Position numbers and translations under genes: made by a program. The notes below the pieces were generated by a model that saw only the letters and a program-made list of their open reading frames with translations, had not been told where the DNA came from and ran no database searches. Below, in pieces: positions 47,857 through 58,161 of a stretch of DNA of 64,000 nucleotides. Position 1 is the stretch's first letter, and each line of letters opens with the position of its first letter. This DNA is from Rhodamnia argentea (taxonomy: Eukaryota > Streptophyta > Magnoliopsida > Myrtales > Myrtaceae). The stretch is from contig NC_063154.1 of NCBI RefSeq assembly GCF_020921035.1, positions 1,550,001-1,614,000 of the forward strand, in the 5' to 3' direction.

Positions 47857-50800
47857 TCACGCTGAGATCAGTGTCACAGCCAAAAACAGCAAGACGGCCA
47901 GGCCAAAGCAAAAACCCACGATTGCCAAGAATGCCTGTAAACAATTTTGAAGACAAACATGTGCATAACTCTGAATGAATGAAGTAAACTTCGGTTGAAC
48001 CGGGAGAATTGTGAAAACAAATGGCCAGAGTTCAGAGAACTCAAGTTTCAGCTACCTTCTCCTGAGATTCAAATTTGTATGTTGTAGTAAACCAGGACAA
48101 TCCTCTGTCTACAAAAGGCGCAAGAGCGAGGGCCCTGCACGAGAAGCAACTGAACAATGTTCACTAATATCTTGCAGGAGTGAATGAGAATGGACAATGC
48201 CAACAGACAGACCGCTCATATAATCATTAAGCTTAGAAACAATCCCAGGGAATCATCATTCGCAAAGTTGATTTGTCTTGCTGAGGTCTAGTATACCTTG
48301 CCAGCATATAAGGATTAGTTAGATAAAAGAATATACTAATCTAGCAGCTTACCCTCCGGCTCTTATAAGCTTTGTGACTTGGCTTCCAGCCCAAACCATG
48401 GCCATTACCTTGATGAATCTGCAAGTTCCTTACATGGTGACATCCCATATTAATCCTCACCAAATGACCAAAAGGATGCATACCTTTCAACCGCAGCAAG
48501 GTAGCCCATTCTTCCTGGTGCCGGTGCAAAGTAAAACCTGTAGAACTGTTTAGATTAGCATATGATATCTATCATGTATTTAGATCATAAGAAAATTGGA
48601 TCGTCTCAATGTTGTCACGAATGCATAATAAATATTAATTTAAATCTTATTCTCCGCCGAGGAAAGATGCACAGCAAGATAGGTTCAACGAACTAGCAGA
48701 AGTCATTACAGTAGGTGATTAGGTGTCATACCATGCACCAGCACCCATATTGTGAACACAGATCTTTGCATCCGTACTGACATTCAACAACCTTTACATA
48801 TTATTTGCCTTTTTCTTCTCAATTAGTATATTTAAGTGGTGTTTCCAATTGAATTAAATCCAGATAAAAGTTGTTGCTTGTAAAGATGCTAACAGTTCTC
48901 ATATATGAAAGTAAAAATCAACGGACATTGGTGAAGTAAAATACTCCTTCAAAGTAGAGTGAACCCGCATCTTTTATGTTTCATCTATCAATGCATATGC
49001 AGGAAATTAAAAGCTAGATGCTCAAACAAACTAACTTACTTTACACCACTAACTATATGTCTGCAATTACACTCCCCTAAAGGAAAATCCTCATGTTTAA
49101 GGATTTAATATCAAGACGTGCTGATTCCAGTGCTGACTAAAAGACAAGCAATTATGCCACATGTAAGTCCATCACTCACCAGACCAGAAGAAATGTTGAA
49201 AGGTAGTAAGCAGTGTTCAACAACCCATAGGACAATATCCCAGCTATTCCATATCTCTTCAATTTCTTCAGTGTCCTACCCAAAAAAGAAAGAAGATTAA
49301 ACTATGCACTCAAGAAAATGCTAGGAACATTTCGAAAGAAAAGGTAAAACTACACATGCTAAAGAATAGAGATGATTTCCAAGAAAATCAACATTTTGGG
49401 AAGGTGAAATTAGTGAAGGCTAGAACAACAAAGAGACCAAACTGTAAGCATGACTTGTTGAGAGGCTTGAAGAACGAAACATAAAGCTTAAGGAGTAGTG
49501 TTCAAAAGAGTAGTGTTTAATTAACCCTGAAAGATCATTACCGGCATTTCTTTTCTTTTCTTATTTGTTTGGCCATTGTCACCAGCGTTTCTCGAGCAAG
49601 AAAAATGCAATCCTATTTTAAAAACCTTAAATAAAAGGATCCAGACCATCCAGACTTTCTGAAATCCAGCAGAATCCACTTTTTACACATCAAGGCTCAA
49701 ACGATCTAGAACTCGTATGATGTCATCATAATATGCTTTTGTGTTTACAGGAGTGCGTTGAAACTAGATAAAGATAACAATAGCACTAGTACTGTCATTG
49801 CAATAAGATTCTCATGCAAGCCATCAACGACATGTTGAGAAAATCCCGTCCCATTAAGGAAAATATAATTTATTCACTTCACAATACCGTCCGTCATGTC
49901 AACCACGCTCTGCTCTCTCTCCCAGACCCACCCATTGGCGGAATAAGATAGCCATAGCATCTGAAAGCCAGGTGCATTAAGAGAAACTCCCAAACTTATT
50001 CTCATCCTTAGAAGAGCAAATCCATATAAAGCAGTGCAAAGAAACTCATTGGACCTTGTGTTCCATATCAATATCGATTTGTTCTGTCGTATCTGAAGTG
50101 GTCCAACATCTTCGATACTAAAATAAAACAATGTCACGCGAACCAAGAAAGAGCTAGTATTATTCCCACATCACATGAGACGAGTCGTTCTGTCCAGCAG
50201 CATCGACTAATGAGATGAAATCACTAAAAGTAATCAATTGAACTACCGTATAGGGAATCCCGAGGATGAGAGGAAGTTTCATCCTGTTCAGTTGAAATGA
50301 ACAACTAATGCATTGTCTTTATTAAACCCGAGTGCAATTTTGACAACTAGCGCCCACCAGTATAAACAAACATTGAAAGGTCGTGATCCTTTGGTTCCTG
50401 TTCCTCCTTGAATTGAACAGTTAAGTAGTAGCTCTTACATAGCCAGTTTCAGATAGACTCGTATTTTGTTTATCATAGAGCAGATCTACATGATAGACTC
50501 GTATTTCCGAAATCATAAGTGAGGCAGTAATTACTCATTCGACGCCAGGGGTCCGCCCTCGCGTCTTCCACTGTGGTCAATGCCTTCTTCATTGGGGCAG
50601 CTACTTTCTGCCTCTGATGGACTGTAAGCCTGAAATGAAGAAGAGTATCTGAGAACATGATAGACTCATATTTCCCAAAGAAATATTTCGATAAAAGCTA
50701 ATAGATTACATCTCATCGGTTAACAACAAACAATATTTCGATAATCACAACTATGATAGTCAGGTGCAGCTTTCCTACTCGAAAATTGTTCTCTATCACT

Positions 50801-51304
50801 CAAACCAATGCCTCAACGAGAAAATTCAGCAGTCTCCTTCATCCTGCGCATCTTTCATCTGCTCGTCCATCAATGCTTGTTCTCTCACCTTTCCATGCCA
50901 TAATCACGTGCGACCGCAACAGATGTTCCAGCATTTCTGCCTGTCCTCCGCACAGGACTTGACTTCCGGTCAATGAAAAGACTGTGCAGACTGCAGACTA
51001 CAAAAACACAATCCTCCTAGTGCCACGGATGTCCTAACCGAAATTGACCTCAAAGACGGCCAACCAATCCTCGCCAATCATCGTGTCATCATCGGCGAAC
51101 CACAACGTCAGTCACGACTCGTGCTCATTCCGCGAGATCGAAAAACATTACTAGCAAAAGCAGGACTCACATTGCCGTCGCCGTTAACTGAGCAGAGCCG
51201 TCGGTACCGGCACCGACCGAAGGGGAGAACCTTCGCCTTATCCGAGCGAACGCTTGCGGAATCCCTTGGAGCGCTTGCGAAGATGAACTAATCGACATCG
51301 ACAT
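47857..51304 (-). CDS. Conserved small membrane protein, probably plastid, 7 exons; unnamed
   Basis: Exons (minus): 51304-51171, 50621-50535, 49275-49180, 48537-48484, 48418-48353, 48134-48056, 47934-47857. They sum to 594 nt, or 197 aa; every junction keeps phase with GT/AG ends. The N-terminus (MSMSISSSSQALQGIPQAFA, then RIRRRFSPS) is Ser/Arg-rich and transit-peptide-like. Residues about 45-74 form a hydrophilic linker. A conserved block follows: ETLKKLKRYGIAGILSYGLL, NTAYYLSTFLLVWFYFAPAP, GRMGYLAAVERFIKVMAMVW, AGSQVTKLIRAGGALALAPF, VDRGLSWFTTTYKFE. The end is hydrophobic (AFLAIVGFCFGLAVLLFLAV) and stops at ISA. I see about three membrane segments. I have met this type as an uncharacterised chloroplast membrane protein, but I cannot name a function. 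Introns make up most of the locus, including 1.26 kb between exons 2 and 3. Confidence 0.8.
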
Positions 51305-51420
51305 CGAGTTACGAACCACGATTTACGATCACCGATGAGGATATTCCGGCAATAGAGAAAGAAGTACCTGAGGTTTGGGAAGGCCGAGGCAGAGGAAGGA
51401 GGTTCTGTGCAGGAGAAGCA

Positions 51421-51443
51421 TTTGAGGAGAGAGAGAGAGAGAT
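51421..51443. repeat. (GA)n microsatellite upstream of the membrane-protein gene
   Basis: GA dinucleotides about 120 bp before the start codon on the minus strand, where they read as a CT-rich leader. A possible leader exon ends at the donor 'cctcag|gtactt' near 51370. Confidence 0.7.
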
Positions 51444-51444
51444 T

Positions 51445-52290
51445 CGTAAACTATGGAAGAGTGGACAGATATGTAAATATGTAAATCCAAAGGAGATTCA
51501 GTCATTTATTATTTTTTCCGTAACGCATAAAGATTATATTAGACACAATTAAGACTCCTTCGGAAAAAAAAAATATTTCTAGAATATTTATTTAAAATTA
51601 ATCGATCATTTCGTTTGACATAATTAATCAATCATATATTTAAATATTTTTGTTGTGATATTTTTGTTAACGGTGAAAATATTATTCTTTCATTTATTTT
51701 TTAAAGCGATGCGAATGATCATTTTAAAAAAAAAAATTCAAATGATCGACTTATTTTTTGGTACGTATTATCTCTGTAGAAAGATGCATGGTCTAATAAG
51801 TGGCTTGTTTTCCTCGTGTAATTATGTTTTTTTTTTTCTAACTCACATGTGATAAATTGTTCAATTTATTGCACTGGACATGGTGAAATTAGTGAAAGGA
51901 ATACTTCACATCGCGTATATACAAACCTTACATATCAATCCTAGTCAAATTGGGACAAAATGAGATCTTGGACGGTTTATTACATACACGATAAATTTCA
52001 TAGGTCGAAATAGACACAAATTGAAAAAATTTTAGTAAGTATTTTTATTTTTGGCTATATGGGGAATTCCATGAAATTGAAATAAGTCCAACCTATTTTA
52101 GGCACGTTAATCAATATCAAAATGATTATTTAAAATTAGAAAAGAAGGAAAAAAAAAAGCGGGTCAACAGTATGATTTACCCGGATCCACAGTTATTGGG
52201 TTTTGAGAACGGGTTGGGCCAAATCCTAAACGAAAATTGCAATTTGATCCTTCGAATCGCATGCGTCCCTCGCTTCGCTTCCTTTCCTTC
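51445..52290. other. AT-rich divergent intergenic region
   Basis: Separates the minus-strand membrane-protein gene from the plus-strand ZRF1 gene. Very AT-rich with A and T runs; no frame with a motif. 'gggccaaatcctaaac' near 52216 is part of the ZRF1 promoter area. Confidence 0.45.
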
Positions 52291-52356
52291 TCCCCCCCCT
52301 CTCTTTCTCTCTCTCTCTTTTTCCCTCTATGAGCTTGTAGAAACCCTAGCTGGAAG

Positions 52357-53597
52357 GTACGCCGCTACGCTAGCTGAATTCGATGCATGGTTTGCTTTTG
52401 TGGTGGGTTTGTCTGGATGTATCTCTTCTTGGCTTAGTGTTCGGTTCGTATTTGCTTCCTTTGTCGTGTACGGTTTCGCCTGTTATTGAAGTAGCTGCCA
52501 TCGTCGTTTAGGGGAAGGCTTTGGGTGTGATAAGGCGGATTCGTATGGCGGTGGGTTTGCTTTTTGCTAAGTCGTGTTGTGCGCAGTGATTGTTAAGAGT
52601 TGGGGCTGAAGTAAGTTCAGTGGCTGTGCCATTCCAGGAATCTGCGTAGTGCCCTTTTGTTATTTTCCGTTTTGGCTGCTCTTTGGGGATTCTCCTGATG
52701 GTTGCTTTTGGTGAATTTGAATGTTAATTTTCCTCTGGAGGGGGTGGTCTGCCTCGCGGCGTGGCCTATATCGAGTGCCGTGTGCATGTGTCGAGTGAGG
52801 GATGTGGGCTCTGCGGATTTCTTCAGCTCTCTAACTTTTGTTTCTTTGTTCTACCGGTCTTTCCAGCAATTTCACCCTTTCAACTTCTTAATTGTGAGTG
52901 TCTAAGATCGCATGTCATTAGGCGTTACGCTTGCAAGTTTGCACGAACTTGTAGACGTGCTTCTAGATTCACTGAGTAATTGCGCAGAGTGGAAGCAATA
53001 CAATTAGGTATCGGCCAGCTGGCCTACCACAATTACTGCAATTCACAATTGCTAAACTCCAGTGAAGTGTTGATTTTTTAATTTTTTTTCATTATTCAGA
53101 ACTAAAGAGTGGTAACCTTTATTCCACTTTGTGATTAGCGAAATAATAATCCTGTCCCCTCTTCTGGACGTAATGGTTAGATTGCTATTTTGACCTAGTT
53201 TCTGAGATTAATTCCGATTAATATTTGAAGGGCTTACGATGATTTTGCTTTTCTACATTCTCTTGGGATCCCTTTAAAGCTTGTTGGTTGTGTGCTTTTC
53301 ACTTTTGGTATAGCAGGAAGATCAATTTTATACATCTATTTTGGTCTAACTGTTAAATAAAATCCTTGCTGCATAATTTTGTGTATGTGTGGCTTCTACC
53401 TGAAGCCATTCTTTGTATGGGGCCATACCCCGTTGCTCCTTGTTAATGATTTTGTTCATCAATCAGAAAGAAATAATGTTTGCATTTCATGGGTGTGTTG
53501 GCTTAGCCTATCCTCGATTTAGAATCTTGGTTTAATTCTTTATTATTTGATGCTTCTATTTGAACAATATTGATGTAGTTTTTGATTGCAAATGCAG
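52357..53597 (+). other. Probable 5'-leader intron of the ZRF1-like gene
   Basis: Donor 'gctggaag|gtacgc' near 52357, after a CT-rich leader with 'aaaccctagctgg'. Acceptor 'aaatgcag|tttgaattg' near 53597. The sequence between is T-rich and non-coding. At 53303-53333 it holds a 31-bp stretch nearly identical to one inside the PIF transposon (35088-35118). Confidence 0.65.
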
Positions 53598-53701
53598 TTT
53601 GAATTGTTGGAGGACTAGAGCATAAACCTGAACAGATCTGCTTGGGGATATCAATCCTCACAACTTCTGTCCACGGTTTTTGCCATCTCATATCCAGCCA
53701 A

Positions 53702-55645
53702 ATGGCGATTCAAACAAGCAGGCTCATTTCCTACTCAGACGAGATTATTGGCGGACAGCCAATTTTTGTGGCTTCAAATTGCCTTCCTGTGAAGGCTTTA
53801 AAATTTGAACCTGCTGGACACGCCTTCCATGCTGCTGCTATGAAGCTCCTCGGTTGTGAGGAGGAAGATGTGGATGCTTCTGATCAGACAGTTGTCGGGG
53901 ATAAAGAGCAGACGAGCATGCCATCATTTGATTCATATAGCAGCAAAGGTAAAAAGAAAGCTGGTTCGGGGAGCAAGCAGCAAGATCATTATGCTTTGTT
54001 GGGTTTGAGCCATCTGAGGTATCTTGCAACAGAAGATCAAATTAAGAAAAGTTACAGAGAGACGGCACTGAAGTATCACCCTGACAAACAGGCCGCACTG
54101 CTTCTAGCTGAGGAAACTGAAGCTGGAAAACAAGCTAAGAAGGATGAAATTGAAAGCCACTTCAAGGCCATCCAAGAAGCGTATGAGGTTTTGATTGATC
54201 CTGTGAAGAGGAGAATCTATGATTCTACAGATGAGTTTGATGATGAAATACCTACTGATTGTGCTCCGCAGGACTTCTTTAAGGTATTTTCTCCTGCTTT
54301 CATGAGGAATGGTCGATGGTCAGTTAACCGGCAAGTCCCATCATTAGGTGATGATAATACACCAATTAAGGAGGTGGACAATTTCTATGACTTTTGGTAC
54401 TCTTTTAGAAGCTGGAGAGAGTTTCCCCATGCTGACGAGTTCGATCTTGAGCAAGCAGAATCTCGTGACCATAGGAGGTGGATGGAGAGGCAGAATGCAA
54501 AGCTCTCAGAAAAAGCTCGAAAGGAAGAATATGCACGGGTACGTACTCTTGTTGATAATGCCTACAAGAGAGATCCAAGGATACTGAGGAGAAAGGAGGA
54601 GCAGAGAGCAGAGAGGCAGAGGAAAAAAGAGGCCAAGTATATGGCAAAGAAGTTGCAGGAGGAAGAAGCTGCCAGAGTTGCTGAAGAAGAGAAACGCCGG
54701 AAAGAGGAGGATGAAAAGCGGGCTGCTGAAGCTGTGTTACAGCAGAAGAAGGTGAAAGAGAGAGAAAAGAAGCTTTTACGCAAAGAGAGGACACGCCTTC
54801 GTACAATTTCGGCTCCTATCATATCCCAGCATTTGCTTGGTCTTTCTGAAGATGATGTGGAAACACTTTGTATGTCCCTTGATATTGAGGCGCTGAGGAG
54901 CTTATGTGATCAGATGGAAGGCAGAGAAGGCTTAGAACGTGCAGAAGTTCTCAGAAATGCGCAAGGGGGCAATCCTGACTTGGAGGATAAAAAACAAGGC
55001 GATAAGAAGAATGAGCAACGGAATAGTTCTATGGAGGTGAATGGCAGCGTCTCATTAAGCAACTTTGAGAAAAAGGAGAAACCTTGGGGAAAAGAAGAGA
55101 TCGAGCTCTTGAAGAAAGGAATGCAAAAGTATCCCAAAGGAACATCTCATAGGTGGGAGGTCATATCAGAGTACATAGGTACTGGAAGATCAGTGGAAGA
55201 AATTCTGAAGGCAACGAAAACGGTGCTTCTCCAAAAGCCGGATGCTTCCAAAGCTTTTGATTCATTTCTTGAGAAAAGGAAACCAGCGCAGTCAATTGTA
55301 TCTCCACTTACAACTAGAGAAGAAGTAGGAGTAACAGTTACCCACACAACTGAAAGCCCTACTGTCAAGATGGACAATGGAGAAGCATCTTCGAGAAACC
55401 TTGTGAATAACCAGAATCCCGATGATTTTGTCTCTGAAAACGGCAATGCTTCAGGTTCGGAACAAGATGTTTGGTCTGCTGTTCAAGAAAGGGCACTAGT
55501 ACAGGCACTAAAGACTTTCCCTAAGGAAACCAATCAGAGGTGGGAGCGAGTTGCAGCTGCAGTTCCTGGGAAGACTGTGAACCAATGCAAGAAAAAATTT
55601 GCATTGCTGAAGGAGAACTTCAGAAGCAAGAAAAGCACGGTATAA
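53702..55645 (+). CDS. ZRF1: ZRF1/zuotin-type J-domain and SANT protein (GlsA-like)
   Basis: 647 aa in one coding exon. In the family (yeast zuotin, DNAJC2/MPP11, Volvox GlsA, Arabidopsis ZRF1a/b) the protein serves as a ribosome-associated Hsp70 co-chaperone and as a chromatin regulator that reads H2A ubiquitin. Order here: an N-terminal region (RLISYSDEIIGGQPIFVASN); a J-domain at about 95-182 (DHYALLGLSHLRYLA...KSYRETALKYHPDKQ) with intact HPD; the zuotin homology region (DFFKVFSPAFMRNGRWS, FYDFWYSFRSWREFP, EEYARVRTLVDNAYKRDPRI); a long charged Lys/Glu/Arg coiled coil at about 300-370; a helical bundle; and two SANT domains, about 460-520 (KPWGKEEIELLKKGMQKYP) and about 588-645 (DVWSAVQERALVQALKTFP). 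The ATG at 53702 is chosen over one 60 bases upstream because family similarity begins at MAIQTSRLISYS; the upstream one is in frame, so a longer form is possible. Confidence 0.92.
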   Translation: MAIQTSRLISYSDEIIGGQPIFVASNCLPVKALKFEPAGHAFHAAAMKLLGCEEEDVDASDQTVVGDKEQTSMPSFDSYSSKGKKKAGSGSKQQDHYALLGLSHLRYLATEDQIKKSYRETALKYHPDKQAALLLAEETEAGKQAKKDEIESHFKAIQEAYEVLIDPVKRRIYDSTDEFDDEIPTDCAPQDFFKVFSPAFMRNGRWSVNRQVPSLGDDNTPIKEVDNFYDFWYSFRSWREFPHADEFDLEQAESRDHRRWMERQNAKLSEKARKEEYARVRTLVDNAYKRDPRILRRKEEQRAERQRKKEAKYMAKKLQEEEAARVAEEEKRRKEEDEKRAAEAVLQQKKVKEREKKLLRKERTRLRTISAPIISQHLLGLSEDDVETLCMSLDIEALRSLCDQMEGREGLERAEVLRNAQGGNPDLEDKKQGDKKNEQRNSSMEVNGSVSLSNFEKKEKPWGKEEIELLKKGMQKYPKGTSHRWEVISEYIGTGRSVEEILKATKTVLLQKPDASKAFDSFLEKRKPAQSIVSPLTTREEVGVTVTHTTESPTVKMDNGEASSRNLVNNQNPDDFVSENGNASGSEQDVWSAVQERALVQALKTFPKETNQRWERVAAAVPGKTVNQCKKKFALLKENFRSKKSTV

Positions 55646-58161
55646 TGTGCCGCATCCCCTTCCGGAGTTATAGAAGTGGATTGTCCATCTCTGGATGTGC
55701 CCTGTGAGGTCATATTCTTCTCTTCTCATGGCGGGAATTATTTCTGAAATCCTTGTCCCACGCGAGAAGAGCATTTTTTCCTGAGGAATCATTTTTGACA
55801 TACCTTATAGGCAATATCAGTACAGAGGGGCTCTGTGCATGGAAGTTTTCTATGGCCCTAGTTTATAGAAGCTTCTTGATAATTATGTACTTCCGTCAGT
55901 CAATTATTAGCATACACTCTGATAAGGGACTCCAGGTGAAGTCAGTTGGCAGGCTATGAGCATTATGGAATTATTCGGTCTACTGCGAGGTTTTGAAGCA
56001 GATGCAGATGCCTTTTGAGTTTATAGCGATGCTGGCTTCTTCTTTTGCTCGTCCGATAAATTTTTGTACCGTCATTTTGTAGTTAACCATTTCCATTTTA
56101 CTTCTGCGAAACGCCGATTCTATTGGGATGTTCCGGTCAATGTGATGTCGCCTGGAATAGAGATGCTGCATTTCTTTTTTGTTGGAGCAAGAGCTCGCCG
56201 CTAATCTCTCTGTGGAAGTGGAGTTATTTGACCAATACTTTCTCTGCGGGCATTTTCCGGGGGGTTGGGCTTGAGCATTGATGTGAACCTCACATAGCTT
56301 GGGGCCAGCAATCTCTGGTGCCTGGGCTCAATGTCGCATTTTTCTGATGAAGTTTAGAGAACTATGATGCGTTCAATTCTTCCTGAATGTCAAATTACTG
56401 TCTTTTTTTTCCATGGTTTTTGACATTCAGTTGAGTGAATCGGACTGTAGCAGCGTTCGCCGGTTGAACCTGAATTCTTTCTGTGGAAAGGAGGAGCTAG
56501 ATATGACTATTAGTCGCTTCTCCTAACCAAACGTAAACAGCATTGAATAAGAGGAATCCAAGAACGAGTAAGCCATATTGTCTGCTCTGGGTCGGGCCCT
56601 TCGTAATGGCGCATCAGATGTGGCTCTTCGAATCTGTGATCCATAACTGCTACTAAACAAATAGTTAAGACAAAGAAAGAATTGCTCGTGCAATTAAATG
56701 AAACGACGACCCCTCTGTCCTTCATAAGCTAATCCGTTCTTGTAAGGAGTCTCATCAGCAGCATTTCTTTCCAGCCAGGCACGAATTTGTCAGGATCCTT
56801 AATGGGTATCCATGCGATGGCGATCCCCACGAATAAATATTTCTCGCAAAACAGGTTCCTAGTATTGAATTGGAAGTGTCAAGCATAGAGATTACCAATT
56901 CGGGCGATGTATCTAAAGTCGCAATGTCTTTGCTGATTCAACGACTGGTTGTCCTGTACACGTACCCACCAAGTGAAAGTCCAATCTGCCCCTCTATGTG
57001 GAAACACTGTAGACAGACCAAGCCTAATGAAAATTCCTGCTCAGTGAGGGTTACAGTGAATATTCATCGATGTCTTTTTGTGTCAGAGGTAACGGGTTGC
57101 AATGTCGAGCGGCCGTGTTTCTTGAAGGATGTGCCAGGGGATGCAACCTTTTGGCATTTGTTGGTGCCTGTCCCTTTAATATGCAGAGGAAAGAAAACGC
57201 TCAAAAGTATTTCAGGATGCCACTTCACAGTTTCAAACCATTGAAAACAACTCACTTCTTGAAATATCTTGTCCTGGCATCCTCCGACAGCGAAGAGGAA
57301 GCCATTTTGTGGTCCTTGTGTGAATCAATCTCCAAGGAAGGATGTATCTAAACGGGGTTTTAGAATTGATTCTCAAACAGACTAAACTTATTCATTGATA
57401 AACATCTTCATAAGGAACCCGTCCTCGTATAAATCATATGATGAGGACAAAAAATGCTGACCCATCAAACCGCAACACAGCTCGACATTTGCTTTATCAC
57501 GATCATCCACCCTTCCGGCAAGCAATCGAGCAATAGCATATGGTTGGGTTGCCCACGAGGAAAAAAGTTTTCAGCTTTGTAGTTATCAAACAATTCATTT
57601 ACCTGTGACGAGGCCACCGATCTGTTTAAAAGAAAAATTCAATTAAGATACTCATTCAATCCTAGGAATTATCAACATAAGGAAGCTGTACTTATGTTCT
57701 GTCTTATAACGTGAAGAAACCCCCAGGGCCACACCTAGAATATCCGAATATGCACTCAGGCCATCCCTAGAGATCCTTCTTCAGAATCACCACCATCCTA
57801 TGTCTCGACTGCTTTCAAACTTCTGTAATCAAGATCCACACAAGATCGACAAGGAACCTGCTTCTGAGATCCTTGTCAATATATCAATTTCAGTCTTCTG
57901 TTGCCCATCTTCTTGATGATTCTAGTCTCATGCAACAAATGTTTGAGCCAACTATGCAAAAATTCAAATGCGACTGTTTTCAAAATTTCTGCTAAAGGAT
58001 CATCACAAATGTCTGAAAAGCCATCTCACGGGAACTTTTCAAGCAGTTTTTCAAAACAACTAGTTGGATTACTATTGATTTTGAGCTTTCTACCTGTTTG
58101 TGTTCTTTTTTGTTTGCAATAGTCACTTCTAGCTCTGTGAAAGCAGCAACACACAAAAAAT
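55646..58161. other. Long intergenic region with weak coding hints on the minus strand
   Basis: 55646-56200 is probably the ZRF1 3' tail. On the minus strand, 57305-57256 reads MASSSLSEDARTRYFKK and is followed by a good GT donor (gtgagt), which looks like a first exon. Further left on that strand, 56840-56740 has KYLFVGIAIAWIPIKDP in an open frame. I could not join them into one phase-consistent model or recognise a family. Frames at 56870-57244 (+) and 57070-57351 (+) overlap these and look like shadows. Confidence 0.3.

Noticed and set aside
56510-56725. 71-codon minus-strand frame with a hydrophobic stretch
   Set aside because: No family resemblance, and no start context or splice link to the possible exons at 56740-57305.
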